Assembly (NCBI GenBank): GCA_021731045.1
Contig: JAKFYE010000003.1
Coordinates: forward strand, 23,306-87,305
Source: Bdellovibrionales bacterium
GTDB taxonomy: Bacteria; Bdellovibrionota; Bdellovibrionia; Bdellovibrionales; JAKFYE01
Length of the DNA: 64,000 nt
Direction: 5' to 3'
The notes beneath the pieces are model-generated. The model was not told where the DNA came from and ran no database searches. It saw only the letters and a program-made list of their open reading frames with translations. Position 1 is the first letter of the stretch. Every line of letters starts with the position of its first letter. Positions 24,999 to 34,474 of this stretch are shown here, one piece after another. A program made the translations under genes and the position numbers.

Positions 24999-26405
24999 AT
25001 GAAACTTAGCATCTTTTTATTCGCAATTCTATTTTCTGGCGTCTTTTCTTATGCCGCTGAAAATTCGACCACGAAGGCTCAAGATAAACCAGCGTCAGAT
25101 TCCGGTATTCACTTAAACGTGGAGAAATATAAACTTCCAAATGGTTTGACGGTTGTACTTCATTCAGAACGTTCAGTGCCCGTAGTGAGCTATCAAACGT
25201 GGTTTAAAGTGGGATCCAAAGACGAAGAGCCTGGATACACGGGTATCGCACATTTATTTGAACACATGATGTTTAAAGGGGCAAAGCGATATACGAACAA
25301 TGATTTTGATAAAGTATTAAGGGCTACGGGCGCAACGTACAATGCGTTTACCAGTCAAGATTACACTGGCTATTATATTGATTTGCCATCTGATAAATTA
25401 GAACTTGCCATAGATCTTGAATCGGATCGTCTCGAATTTCTTCAGTTAACAGATGAGAATCTCACCAGTGAGCGCGAAGTTGTTAAAGAAGAACGTCGCT
25501 ACCGCCTTGATAACAGTATAATGGGAAAATTATACGCCGAAACCTTTGCCGCTTTTTTTACCGCAAATTCCTATATGTGGCCCGTTATTGGTTTTATGGA
25601 AGATTTAAATACGATCAATCTCCAAAAGTGTAAGGAGTTTTTTAAGCAGTACTACTCTACTAACAATGCTGTCGTTGTGGTCGCGGGAGATTTTGATTCG
25701 ACTCATGTAAAAAAACTTATAGAAAAATACTATGGTCATATGAAGCCGAGTGAAATTCTTCGGCCTACCCAAAAATCCGAGCCGCCTCTTACCCAACAAC
25801 GCCGTAAAGTTATAGAAAAAGACATTCAAACAGAAGTTTTCGCTTTAAGTTATGGTGTGCCCGCGCAGGGAAGTGAAGAGGGTTACGCGTTTGATCTCTT
25901 AGCGAATATTTTATCTGAAGGCACCTCAAGTCGTTTGTATAATAAAGTGGTTCGAGAGGCGAAACTTGCAGATGCGATCAGTGCCATGAATTACAGCCTC
26001 ATGCACCATGGGTTATTTATGTTCACGGTGAATATGAAAAGCTTAAGTTCGGTGAATGACCGTGACAAAGTTCTCGACATTATTGAGGGTGAAGTTTGGC
26101 GTGTTAAAAATCAGAATATAGCGGCCGAAGAATTAGAAAAATCGAAAACATTTGTCATGAAGACATATGTGGATGGATTAAAAACCATCAATGGACGAGG
26201 TCGATTGCTCGCGCAATCAGAAGTGTACTACGATGACTACTCGAGAATGTTTTCAGATCTTGAAAAATACAATAAAGTGACCGCTGAACAGATTCGTACG
26301 GTCGCTAAGAAATTTTTAAACAAAAATCAATCAAGTTTGGTAGTCGTCACCCGCCCGCAGTCTAAAAAAACTGCTGCGCAGACTCAACCAACGAAAACAT
26401 TTTAA
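24999..26405 (+). CDS. Exported M16 zinc peptidase (active subunit)
   Basis: ATG 24999 (GAGG upstream) gives a signal peptide ending near FSYAAE and a 468-residue protein of two M16 halves. The inverted zinc motif HxxEH is H85-L-F-E88-H89, and the third ligand is probably E165 in VVKEERRYRL, 76 residues later as in pitrilysin-family enzymes. It degrades peptides in the periplasm or at the outer membrane. It is followed 19 nt later by a second M16 gene lacking the zinc motif, the arrangement of bacterial heterodimeric M16B peptidases in which one subunit is catalytic and the other helps bind substrate. Confidence 0.93.
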   Translation: MKLSIFLFAILFSGVFSYAAENSTTKAQDKPASDSGIHLNVEKYKLPNGLTVVLHSERSVPVVSYQTWFKVGSKDEEPGYTGIAHLFEHMMFKGAKRYTNNDFDKVLRATGATYNAFTSQDYTGYYIDLPSDKLELAIDLESDRLEFLQLTDENLTSEREVVKEERRYRLDNSIMGKLYAETFAAFFTANSYMWPVIGFMEDLNTINLQKCKEFFKQYYSTNNAVVVVAGDFDSTHVKKLIEKYYGHMKPSEILRPTQKSEPPLTQQRRKVIEKDIQTEVFALSYGVPAQGSEEGYAFDLLANILSEGTSSRLYNKVVREAKLADAISAMNYSLMHHGLFMFTVNMKSLSSVNDRDKVLDIIEGEVWRVKNQNIAAEELEKSKTFVMKTYVDGLKTINGRGRLLAQSEVYYDDYSRMFSDLEKYNKVTAEQIRTVAKKFLNKNQSSLVVVTRPQSKKTAAQTQPTKTF

Positions 26406-26424
26406 AATAGGTATAGGATATTAA

Positions 26425-27819
26425 ATGAAAAATGTAATTTTATCGATCTTTGTGGTTTTCACACTCGTCAACTGCACCAGTTCTTCAAAAAAAAATAATG
26501 CGGCGATAGGTTTTCAGCCTCGGGCAAGTGAAGAGTTCCAGTTGCCTAATGGCCTTAACGTTTTACTCGTACAGGATAAAAGTTTGCCTTACATCTCGTA
26601 CAATATGTTATTTAAAACAGGCGGAAGTGCTGATCCGACCAATGAATCAGGGTTAGCTAACTTAACAGCCGGACTTATTGAAAAAGGCACTAAAGGCAAA
26701 TCCGCAAACATGATCGCTAATAAATTAGGTCAATTTGCGGCTGATTTTAATGCGGATGTACATCGCGATTATACGATGTTTCAAGTGGGCACCCTTTCTA
26801 AGTTTCAGGTCGAATTATTAGACCTGTTTGCGGAAGTGATAACACAACCTTCGTTTCCGGAAAGTGAAATCAAAATGCTCAAAAATCAAATTGGCTCTGC
26901 GCTAGCCAAAATTTCGGATAATCCCAATGCGTTTGCAGATCGAATTATGGACCAATATATTTTTGATGGGCACCCTTATGGTCAGCCTGTATCTGGGCGC
27001 TTGCGAAGTGTGAGTGTACTTACGAGACAAGATCTATTGTCATTTTATTCGTCATACTATCGGCCCAACAATGCTATTTTGGCCGTAGTCGGAAATTACG
27101 ATGAAAATATAAAAAAAATTATAGAAACCAAATTTGGAAAGTGGGAATCGGGCACGGCCGCTCCAATAAAACTAGAGGCCCCCAAAACGGTTGAGCAAAC
27201 GACGATTCGAATCGTAGACAAACCCGAGATCGTACAAACGCAAATTCGCATCGGGCAAATTGGTATTCCTCGCAACCATCCTGATTATTTAAAATTGAGA
27301 ATCGCAAATTCCATTTTAGGTAGCGGATTTTCGAGCCGACTCGTAAGCCGTGTTCGCGATCAACTTGGACTTACGTATCATATTTCAAGTCAGATCGATG
27401 CTTTGATGAATACAGGATCGTTTGAGATAAAAACATTCACTAAAAACGAAACGGCAGGACGGGCCATTCAGGAAACTATTTCGACTTTTAAAGAATATTG
27501 TACCAATGGGGTGAGCGAATCCGAAGTTCAAGAAGCTAAAAGCTTTATGGTGGGACAATTCCCACAAGTTGTGGAAACGGCTGAAGCCTGGGCTCAAAAT
27601 TTACTTATTTTACGCGTGTACGGTATACCCGACACGTATTTAACAGAATTTAAGGCTAATGTTATGAGTATTACGGCGAGTGATGTAAACGCCGTGATTA
27701 AAAAATACTATACGCCTAGCAAGCTTAAGATCGTCGCATTCTCTACGGCAGATAAGATTTCTGAGCAGTTAAAAACTGTCGGTAACGTCGAAATTCAAAA
27801 TTTTAAAGATTATCAATGA
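26425..27819 (+). CDS. M16 peptidase-like lipoprotein (non-catalytic subunit)
   Basis: A 464-residue protein with a lipoprotein leader (FTLVNC, Cys near residue 17). The position corresponding to HxxEH reads GLANLTAGLIEKG, so zinc cannot bind and the subunit is inactive. It keeps the substrate-binding C-terminal motif of this subunit type, ILGSGFSSRLVSRVRDQLGL, together with a glycine-rich loop. It probably pairs with the preceding active M16 enzyme. The lipid anchor suggests the complex is held at the periplasmic face of the outer or inner membrane. Its last 7 nt overlap the end of the convergent gene at 27813. Confidence 0.9.
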   Translation: MKNVILSIFVVFTLVNCTSSSKKNNAAIGFQPRASEEFQLPNGLNVLLVQDKSLPYISYNMLFKTGGSADPTNESGLANLTAGLIEKGTKGKSANMIANKLGQFAADFNADVHRDYTMFQVGTLSKFQVELLDLFAEVITQPSFPESEIKMLKNQIGSALAKISDNPNAFADRIMDQYIFDGHPYGQPVSGRLRSVSVLTRQDLLSFYSSYYRPNNAILAVVGNYDENIKKIIETKFGKWESGTAAPIKLEAPKTVEQTTIRIVDKPEIVQTQIRIGQIGIPRNHPDYLKLRIANSILGSGFSSRLVSRVRDQLGLTYHISSQIDALMNTGSFEIKTFTKNETAGRAIQETISTFKEYCTNGVSESEVQEAKSFMVGQFPQVVETAEAWAQNLLILRVYGIPDTYLTEFKANVMSITASDVNAVIKKYYTPSKLKIVAFSTADKISEQLKTVGNVEIQNFKDYQ

Positions 27820-28133
27820 TTGAGCGGAAAGGCTGAAGCTTTGACTTTAGCCTGGGTATTCGTGGATTGATTTTGCGGCGTATGATTTTCAATGTTTGCT
27901 GTATTCGCAAGTCGTTCTGACAAAGAACGAATATCACCTTGTAGAAATTTAACTTCGTTTTTTAAGCTTTGTACGTCTTTACGGAGTTTATCTGTTTTGG
28001 TAAACCAAGAAAAAACCTCACGTAAAGCAAAACTGAAAACAATTAAGCACGCCGTGCTGATCACAGAAATCATGCCGACATTTGAAAAGTTATCAAATAG
28101 AAATCTTTTAAACTCTGCGATCTGTTCCAACAT
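27813..28133 (-). CDS. Small membrane protein with coiled coil
   Basis: About 106 residues: a short N-terminal helix, one membrane segment (VGMISVISTACLIVFSFAL), then a heptad-like charged helix (KLRKDVQSLKNEVKFLQGDIRSLSERL, cited in part as KLRKDVQSLKNEV) and a polar tail. Two adjacent ATG codons (28136, 28133) follow GGAG; the second has better spacing. It has the form of a membrane-anchored oligomerising protein. I do not recognise the family. Its 3' end overlaps the convergent M16 gene by 7 nt. Confidence 0.7.
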   Translation of the reverse strand: MLEQIAEFKRFLFDNFSNVGMISVISTACLIVFSFALREVFSWFTKTDKLRKDVQSLKNEVKFLQGDIRSLSERLANTANIENHTPQNQSTNTQAKVKASAFPLNH

Positions 28134-28197
28134 CATGCTCCAGTGTCTAGTTTGGCATATAGGGCTTCGTCAATGACGTTTTCTTAAGTGTACGAGG

Positions 28198-28896
28198 TTA
28201 GGTCTTTTTTCGTTTCTTAATGAAAATATAACCACCTATAGCGGCTAATAGAATGGCAAGGAGTAGGGCATTCTTTTTAGATCTGGAAGACCCCGTAGGT
28301 TCGTTTGGCAGCTCACCGTCGCCCATATCCATCGGAATACCCGACGCCGAGCCAATAATGCCTCCGGTGGAATTAGACGCATTCACTAAATTTGGAGCCG
28401 CAATCACGCGTAAACTCTGAATAGCTTTAAAAAAATCGTTACTGTATTTCGTATAATAACGTTGGTGAGCGCTAAACGTAACGAGAATGGCAATTTGCAC
28501 TTTTATCGTCGCGAGATAGCGAGTGTAGTAATAGGGAACTTCGCTACCGAGATGCATGCCATCGACCCAGGCGTGCCCCGAAATCTGCATTTGTTTCACT
28601 TGTTTAATTTGCGACATTACAGGTTTACCGTCAGCGCCCGTAATCGCTTTAGGTGTTTTTAAGTAATTTTCATACTGCGCCAACGAGTCAGTAGGGCCAA
28701 CTTCTTTAGCGGTTAAAATAATGACCGCTTCGCGGTTTGCTCCAGCGGCATCACTCCGACAAATCCATTCGGTTTTATCTAGCGAGCAGCTCCACTGATC
28801 GGGAAGTTCAAAGCTGATATAACTATTGGTAAACAGTTTGGCGAAAGCCGGTTGCGAAAGAATAAAAGCAAAAATAAAAAAGCCAAGGCTCTTCAA
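28198..28896 (-). CDS. Exported protein with C-terminal membrane anchor
   Basis: The frame is open from 28974, but a TTG at 28896 preceded by GAGGGAG (5-nt spacing) gives a textbook signal peptide, MKSLGFFIFAFILSQPAFA, and is preferred. The 232-residue protein has a soluble domain with two cysteines (WSCSLDKTEWICR), a Gly/Ser/Pro-rich linker, and a C-terminal membrane segment (ALLLAILLAAIGGYIFI) followed by KKRKKT. This is a type I topology with a basic stop-transfer tail, similar in outline to sortase or GlyGly-CTERM substrates, though no such motif is clear. The function is unknown. Confidence 0.72.
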   Translation of the reverse strand: MKSLGFFIFAFILSQPAFAKLFTNSYISFELPDQWSCSLDKTEWICRSDAAGANREAVIILTAKEVGPTDSLAQYENYLKTPKAITGADGKPVMSQIKQVKQMQISGHAWVDGMHLGSEVPYYYTRYLATIKVQIAILVTFSAHQRYYTKYSNDFFKAIQSLRVIAAPNLVNASNSTGGIIGSASGIPMDMGDGELPNEPTGSSRSKKNALLLAILLAAIGGYIFIKKRKKT

Positions 28897-29102
28897 AGAT
28901 GTCTCCCTCAGAAATGTATGAACCCGTCTTAATTTTAGTCTGGGAATCGAGTGGAGTGAAAGAAAAAAGAACAACTCTGCTTAAAGTAGGAGCTTTGCTA
29001 ATCAATCATGGGCTTTTGCCCAGGACTTCCGCCTTTAGAAGCATAGGGTAGAGGCGTTAAATTTGGAAGACTATAAGAATCGCTTATGTTATGGTTAAGA
29101 CT

Positions 29103-30011
29103 ATGAATTTTCAGCAGCTCAATACTTTTTGTACGGTTTTAAGTGAGCGCAGCATGACCGCCGCCGCTCAAAAACTATTCCTGACTCAGCCTGCCGTCAG
29201 CCAGCAAATTCGGGCACTCGAGGACGACATTGGTGTGGAACTTTTTGTTAGAGGCTCACGAACAATGAAGCCGACGCCACAGGGACAATTACTCTTCGAA
29301 TACGCACAAAAAATACTACATCTTATCGAACAGGCCAAGGTGGCGATCCAAACAATGGGCGCTGAAGTAACAGGACCATTGCGTATAGGAACGATTAACT
29401 CTATCGGTTTACATCTTATTGGTCCGGTGTTTAGTTTGTTTTTAAAAAATAATAAGAACGTAAAAGTACAATTGCATTATGCCTCAGGATTAGAGCTCCT
29501 TCGCCTTCTCGAAAGAGGCGAGCTCGATTTGGCCGTGTTGCCTGATATGTCTAAAGAGTACAGTGCGAATCCTCAAGATTTTAACAAAGAGTTAATTTCT
29601 AAAGATGAAATGTGGTTAGTCACTGCGGGCAGTGATCGTGAAGCGCCAACCCATACGAATCTTTTAGAATATTCTAAAAGACAGATTGTGCTTCTAACAG
29701 ATCAGTATCCAGGGTTTGAAAATCACGTGCAACGTGAAGTAAAGCGTATGGGTGGGTTTATGCGGCCTGTATTTGAAAGCTCAAATGTAGGAACACTAAA
29801 ACGTGTGATCGAAAGCGGACTGGGTTGGGGTTTTCTTCCGCGACATAGCATCAGAAAACAGGTGCAGTCAGGACGACTCCGCAAAGTGGGCGTAGAAAAC
29901 TTAAATTACATTGTAGATTTGTACTGTTACTGGCCAAAAAATCAGTCTATGGCAAAAGCCTCTGAGGTTTTTTTAAAAGCTTTGCAACAACAAGCGAGTA
30001 TTGGATTATAA
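29103..30011 (+). CDS. LysR-family transcriptional regulator
   Basis: The N-terminal winged helix-turn-helix is typical (MNFQQLNTFCTVLSERSMTAAAQKLFLTQPAVSQQIRALE, cited here as TQPAVSQQIRALE), followed by a periplasmic-binding-protein-like effector domain. ATG 29103 gives the canonical LysR start; ATG 29091 would add four residues. No divergent target operon lies immediately upstream: the neighbour at 28896 also diverges, about 200 bp away, and is the nearest candidate target. The effector is unknown. Confidence 0.92.
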   Translation: MNFQQLNTFCTVLSERSMTAAAQKLFLTQPAVSQQIRALEDDIGVELFVRGSRTMKPTPQGQLLFEYAQKILHLIEQAKVAIQTMGAEVTGPLRIGTINSIGLHLIGPVFSLFLKNNKNVKVQLHYASGLELLRLLERGELDLAVLPDMSKEYSANPQDFNKELISKDEMWLVTAGSDREAPTHTNLLEYSKRQIVLLTDQYPGFENHVQREVKRMGGFMRPVFESSNVGTLKRVIESGLGWGFLPRHSIRKQVQSGRLRKVGVENLNYIVDLYCYWPKNQSMAKASEVFLKALQQQASIGL

Positions 30012-30116
30012 AAATCTAAAGCATTTGAAAAAAAGCATAGAGCATATGTCAAAGACATGAAGGCAAGAGCTGGTCGCATTGGGCCCATTATTTTTTTCAT
30101 ATGCCGCTGATCATTC

Positions 30117-30296
30117 TTAGCAAGTTCGGGCGAGTTTATTTTTTGAGACCGTAGGCTTAAGTATTTTCTGCGGAACGGGCTTTGAAATAACTTTTTTTGA
30201 AGCCATTGCGTTCTGAGATAAGAATATTGAACTTACAAATAAAATAACTAAATAAAATATTAGATTGTACGTTTTTAAATCCGAATTCCTTTTCAT
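30117..30296 (-). CDS. Small exported or membrane protein, unknown
   Basis: From the internal ATG at 30296 (AAGGCGAG upstream) the product is 59 residues: a short basic N-terminus, a hydrophobic segment (LIFYLVILFVSSIFL), AMA as a possible signal-peptidase site, and a basic tail rich in K and P. An upstream ATG at 30341 would add 15 residues. The composition is consistent with a secreted basic peptide. Support is only the start context and the leader, so this is a modest call. Confidence 0.4.
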   Translation of the reverse strand: MKRNSDLKTYNLIFYLVILFVSSIFLSQNAMASKKVISKPVPQKILKPTVSKNKLARTC

Positions 30297-30558
30297 GGTT
30301 TCTCGCCTTCGTTCAATCTGAACTCCTTCTACATTTCTCATTCCAAAATCCTTTTGAAATAATAAAAAGACTTTAACTTATGTGTCCAAACACCACCATT
30401 TAATTAAAATTTACGAAGTCATAAGTAAAAAGAATAGAAGAGGGGAGGGGCCTATTGCCAATGGGAATGATCGCAGATCAAAAATGTTCTTTTAAAGCTA
30501 CTTATGTAGCAGAAGGTTTATTTTGACGGGCTGTGAGACCTGTGGGTAACCTTAAGGA

Positions 30559-31041
30559 ATGAATACAAAAATTCTTCCGCAATCCAATAGTTTAACTTCG
30601 GGCTCGACATTGTGGGTACTTCCTCAACCCGATGTGAGCCGCTGGTCCGTTAAAATGGATTGGTACATGGGTGGGCTAATTACAAATGCGGAACAACGAA
30701 AGCCTCAAACGATTTCTTCAAGTCTTAGTAAAATTTTAATCGACGAAGACATTACGCTCCCGATAAACCATACAAATAAAAATGCGCCACTTTTAATTAT
30801 GAGTGAGTTTTTGTTGCCGAATAAAAAAACTTTGATCCTGGATTACAATGGTAGCGTAAAAGATTGGACGACCGCTTTAGTCAAGGTTTGGTCGCAATTG
30901 AAATCACCGACGATTCGCGTTTTTTTACCTTCCACCGTTAAAGCAGCCCACTTTCTTGAACAACTTCCTGATATGAAATTTGAAGAGCATGAAGACGCCC
31001 TCCATATGACTGTCGTGGATGATAAGCCTGAGATGATATGA
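30559..31041 (+). CDS. Protein of unknown function coupled to ppsR
   Basis: A 160-residue cytoplasmic protein without recognisable motifs, with several Trp residues and an alternating hydrophobic pattern suggesting an alpha/beta fold. AAGGA lies immediately before the ATG, so its own initiation signal is tight. Its stop overlaps the ppsR start as ATGA, which implies co-translation and perhaps a shared role in regulating pyruvate/PEP metabolism. The function is unknown. Confidence 0.75.
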   Translation: MNTKILPQSNSLTSGSTLWVLPQPDVSRWSVKMDWYMGGLITNAEQRKPQTISSSLSKILIDEDITLPINHTNKNAPLLIMSEFLLPNKKTLILDYNGSVKDWTTALVKVWSQLKSPTIRVFLPSTVKAAHFLEQLPDMKFEEHEDALHMTVVDDKPEMI

Positions 31042-31874
31042 TTGGATCCAATACGATATATATTTTATCTGATGGAACGGGCGAAACAGCAGCATCCATG
31101 GTTAAAGCCGCACTCGTGCAATATCACGACTACGAAGTTAATATTGTTCGGTGCAAAAATGTACGCTCTGAAGCGCAAATAGAAACGATCATCGATGAAG
31201 CTGCAGAAAAAAAAGGATTTATTGTTTATACTGTAGTGAGCGTCAGTTTACGTGCGTGTTTACAGGACCTTTCGAAAAAGAAAAGCGTTCTTGCTGTAGA
31301 TTTGATTGGACCGTTGCTTGCGGGTCTGGATCAGTATTTTGAAGTTACCAGCTCGCACCCTGAAGCTGGGTTGCTTCGGACGGTGAACGAGGATTATTTT
31401 AAACGCATTGAGGCTATTGAATTTACAGTTAAGCATGATGATGGCAAAGAGGTTCGTTACCTTGATCAAGCCGATATTGTACTTGTTGGGATCAGTCGCA
31501 CAAGCAAAACGCCGCTCTCGATTTTTCTAAGCCATAAGGGATGGAAAGTTGCCAATATACCTTTGGTTTTGGGCGTACCTGTTCCAGAAGAATTATTTAA
31601 GATTGATCAGCGTAAAATCGTGGGCTTAGTTATCGATGTCGAAAAGCTGTCGCGTATTCGACGAAACCGACTTGATAAATTTGGTGACTCGGCCGGAGAG
31701 TACGCCGCTGTTTCACATATTCAACGCGAGATTGAATATTCATTTGAGTTATTTAAAAAAAATAAACGTTGGCCAGTTTTTGACGTAACCGAGCGAGCGC
31801 TTGAAGAAACTGCTGCCGAGATCATTCGTCTCGTGAGCTCGCGAATGGGCATCAAAGGCGACCGTGTTCTTTAA
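31038..31874 (+). CDS. ppsR: PEP synthase regulatory protein (bifunctional kinase/phosphorylase)
   Basis: A DUF299-family protein that inactivates PEP synthase or pyruvate phosphate dikinase by ADP-dependent phosphorylation and reactivates it by phosphorolysis. The N-terminal YILSDGTGETAASMVKAAL and the P-loop-like GISRTSKTP (151-159) are family signatures. Its 278 residues are of normal length. The usual partner ppsA is not in this window. The gene could act on PPDK rather than PpsA; the sequence alone does not decide. Confidence 0.93.
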   Translation: MIGSNTIYILSDGTGETAASMVKAALVQYHDYEVNIVRCKNVRSEAQIETIIDEAAEKKGFIVYTVVSVSLRACLQDLSKKKSVLAVDLIGPLLAGLDQYFEVTSSHPEAGLLRTVNEDYFKRIEAIEFTVKHDDGKEVRYLDQADIVLVGISRTSKTPLSIFLSHKGWKVANIPLVLGVPVPEELFKIDQRKIVGLVIDVEKLSRIRRNRLDKFGDSAGEYAAVSHIQREIEYSFELFKKNKRWPVFDVTERALEETAAEIIRLVSSRMGIKGDRVL

Positions 31875-31933
31875 TAAATGCATTTAAAAATAGGTTTGCC
31901 TATATCCATTGGTTCAACGTAGCATTAAAGAAT

Positions 31934-33343
31934 ATGGCATTTGTTAAACGGATACTCGTACTTGATTTACGGTCTTTGGCACTTCTAAGAATCGGCCTTG
32001 GAGTTATGCTGTTGGTTGATGCCATCCAACTTCTTGGCGATGTTCGCGCTTTTTTTTCTGATGACGGTATATATCCGCGAGCAGCGCTACTTGATTTAGA
32101 TCGTAACCAGTGGGGTTGGTCGCTTAATCTTATAAATGGCTCAACAGAATTTCAGACGTTTTTAATTCTGTGTTTAGCGGCGGCCGCAATTTCTTTTGCG
32201 ATCGGATTTCGAACTAAAGTTTCAGGCGTTGTGTGTTGGGTGTTACTTGTTTCTATACTTATAAAAAACCCTCTTATTACTCAAGGGGGGGATGTTGAAC
32301 TTTGTGTTATCCTTTTTTGGTCCTTGTTTTTGCCTATTGATCGCGAGTTCTCTTTAGAATCTTATAAGTTTAATTCAAACTCATCGTTACAGCACTTCAG
32401 TCTTTGTGGTGGCTGTTATATTTTGCAGATAGTGTGTGTTTATTTTTTTGCAGCTCTTCTTAAGAGCCCAGTTGAATGGCGAGAGGCAGGTTCTGCTATT
32501 CACCTTGCATTTAACGTGGATCAATTAGCCACACCTTTTGCTAAATGGTTGCTTCAGTTTCCTGACCTATTAATCGCATTGACTAAAATAGCTTGGTATT
32601 GGGAAGCATTGGCGATCGTATTTCTTTTGATACCTTTTTTTTCAGATTACTTTAAACTTTTTTTTGTATTTGGTACTCTTGCGTTTCATTTTGGAATAGC
32701 GCTCACTTTAGCCATAGGTAACTTTCCGTTTATCTCAATGATCTGTGTTTTGGGATTGCTTCCTTCGTTGTTTTGGAAGTTTATTTTACGCTCTCATTTT
32801 GTTGAAGATACATTTATTTCAAATCATGACGTGGGTTGGAAAAAACAGCTGCTGTGTAGTGTTCTTCTTATATATGTTGTAGTGTGGAATATCGACCGTT
32901 TGCCTGAGCGAGCGCCGATAATGCCTTCGTCCATTAAAGGTCTTGGGGTAGCCACTAAATTGGAGCAAAGGTGGAATATGTTTGCGCCTTACCCTCTTTT
33001 AGATGACGGTTGGTATGTTATTCCGGGGCAACTCGAAGACGGAACTTCTGTTGATGTGTATAATATGCAAATGAGATCATCTGTATATGATCGGCCTGAG
33101 GATATTAGTAGAACATTTCAAAATTTTCGATGGCGTAAGTATTTTGCAAATCTTTATCAGACTCGCTATTCGAAACATCGACTTTACTATGCTAGGTACT
33201 TGTGTCGGCTTTGGAATCAAAAAATGGTGACATTCTCGCGGCTTAAATCTTTTAAAATTTTATATATGTTAGAACGCTCGCGTGCGGTAGGTACGCCTGA
33301 AGAAATCAAAGAACAGACGCTTTGGGTGCATCAGTGTTTTTAG
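31934..33343 (+). CDS. HTTM-domain membrane protein
   Basis: A 469-residue multi-span membrane protein. The opening LALLRIGLGVMLLVDAIQLLGD followed by FFSDDGIYPRAAL (each cited in part of a longer block) matches the HTTM domain, which is related to vitamin K-dependent gamma-carboxylase. About 8-10 hydrophobic segments cover residues 15-330. The C-terminal 130 residues are soluble, with WNMFAPYPLLDDGWY as a conserved-looking motif. True gamma-carboxylase activity is not implied. Its stop is 11 bp from the end of the convergent sterol-desaturase-like gene. Confidence 0.82.
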   Translation: MAFVKRILVLDLRSLALLRIGLGVMLLVDAIQLLGDVRAFFSDDGIYPRAALLDLDRNQWGWSLNLINGSTEFQTFLILCLAAAAISFAIGFRTKVSGVVCWVLLVSILIKNPLITQGGDVELCVILFWSLFLPIDREFSLESYKFNSNSSLQHFSLCGGCYILQIVCVYFFAALLKSPVEWREAGSAIHLAFNVDQLATPFAKWLLQFPDLLIALTKIAWYWEALAIVFLLIPFFSDYFKLFFVFGTLAFHFGIALTLAIGNFPFISMICVLGLLPSLFWKFILRSHFVEDTFISNHDVGWKKQLLCSVLLIYVVVWNIDRLPERAPIMPSSIKGLGVATKLEQRWNMFAPYPLLDDGWYVIPGQLEDGTSVDVYNMQMRSSVYDRPEDISRTFQNFRWRKYFANLYQTRYSKHRLYYARYLCRLWNQKMVTFSRLKSFKILYMLERSRAVGTPEEIKEQTLWVHQCF

Positions 33344-33354
33344 AAGAACAAAAT

Positions 33355-34326
33355 TTAACCTGTGTTACGCTCAATGAAGTCGACGTTGTTTGAAGGCGAT
33401 TTATTTGTAGAAGACCGATTGTCTTTATCTTGCCCAATAAACGGATAGCATTGCTGTGCTAAAGCTGTCTTAGTCATATAATTTTTTTCGTCAATTCCAA
33501 ATTTAAGCGGAGTTTTTGAAACTTGAAAAGTTCCAAAAAGAACATCCCAAATTACAAAAACAGATGAAAAGTTGGAAAGGTTGTTATCGGGAGTGTGGTG
33601 GACAGCATGGAAGTTGGGTGTGCTGATGAAATATGCCCAGATTGGAAATTTATCTTTAGGATAATCAATATTCGCATGGCTCCAATGTGAGATATTAGGA
33701 AGTAAAATTGCATAAGGAATAAGTGCGAAACTATCGATACCTAAAAATGTTAGGATCGCCCATGTAGGTAAGAGATGTACAAAAAAAGCATCTAAGACAT
33801 GGACTCTGCTTGAGGCGAGAACGCTGAGCTCTTCTGTTGCATGGTGAAGTTTATGAAATTGCCATAAAAAATCCACTTTGTGCATAAGACGATGACAAAA
33901 ATAGGTTTTGAAATCTAGGGCAACAGCGACAAGAATGGCCTGTTGCCAAATAGGAACATGATTTTGACTCAAACTCCATGGAACAGGTGTTATAAATTTT
34001 GTTAAAGAGGCGGCTACAAGAAAAAATCCGACAGTAAAAGATTTGCTCACCAATAAATGAAAGGCACTTTTAATATTGTCGTCGCTTGTCCATTGGTAAC
34101 GGGTTCGAGGAAGTATCTTTTCTAATATTGCAATTCCATAGAATACAAATAGCGTAAATAAACCTTGGGGCTTAAAAGGCACAGCGGGAAGCGCCATGAT
34201 GCCAATCAATACTAGGCCAGTAATAATACGCTGAGTCCTAACATTAGAAAAAATCTTGGGAATTATTAGTAAAAGAATAATTGCGGTTAGATAGAGAAGA
34301 ATTTTAAGTATCATATGAATCGCCAT
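33355..34326 (-). CDS. Sterol desaturase/fatty acid hydroxylase family membrane enzyme
   Basis: A 323-residue di-iron membrane oxygenase. The histidine clusters HRLMH, HKLHH and HAVHH are spaced as in the family (residues about 140-250), with at least four hydrophobic segments around them. Family members hydroxylate or desaturate sterols, carotenoids or fatty acids, or act as alkylglycerol monooxygenases; the substrate is unknown here. ATG 34326 and ATG 34314 are both possible starts. The C-terminal tail after residue 290 is polar and not conserved. Confidence 0.88.
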   Translation of the reverse strand: MAIHMILKILLYLTAIILLLIIPKIFSNVRTQRIITGLVLIGIMALPAVPFKPQGLFTLFVFYGIAILEKILPRTRYQWTSDDNIKSAFHLLVSKSFTVGFFLVAASLTKFITPVPWSLSQNHVPIWQQAILVAVALDFKTYFCHRLMHKVDFLWQFHKLHHATEELSVLASSRVHVLDAFFVHLLPTWAILTFLGIDSFALIPYAILLPNISHWSHANIDYPKDKFPIWAYFISTPNFHAVHHTPDNNLSNFSSVFVIWDVLFGTFQVSKTPLKFGIDEKNYMTKTALAQQCYPFIGQDKDNRSSTNKSPSNNVDFIERNTG

Positions 34327-34412
34327 CCCACTTTAGTCGTATCGACTCAAAATAAGAAAATCTTGAATTTTAAATATTGAAAGTGGCTTTTAATTTTGAA
34401 GCTTTATGAAAA

Positions 34413-34440
34413 AGTCCCATAGCAATGTAATGTTGGGACT
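34413..34440 (-). terminator. Terminator of the pseudopilin gene
   Basis: AGTCCCA pairs with TGGGACT (7 bp) around a 14-nt loop. On the minus strand it is followed by TTTTTCA. It lies 35 bp downstream of the pseudopilin stop codon. Confidence 0.65.
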
Positions 34441-34474
34441 CGGATATTGATTCTATGACTAGGGCAGATGCTGA

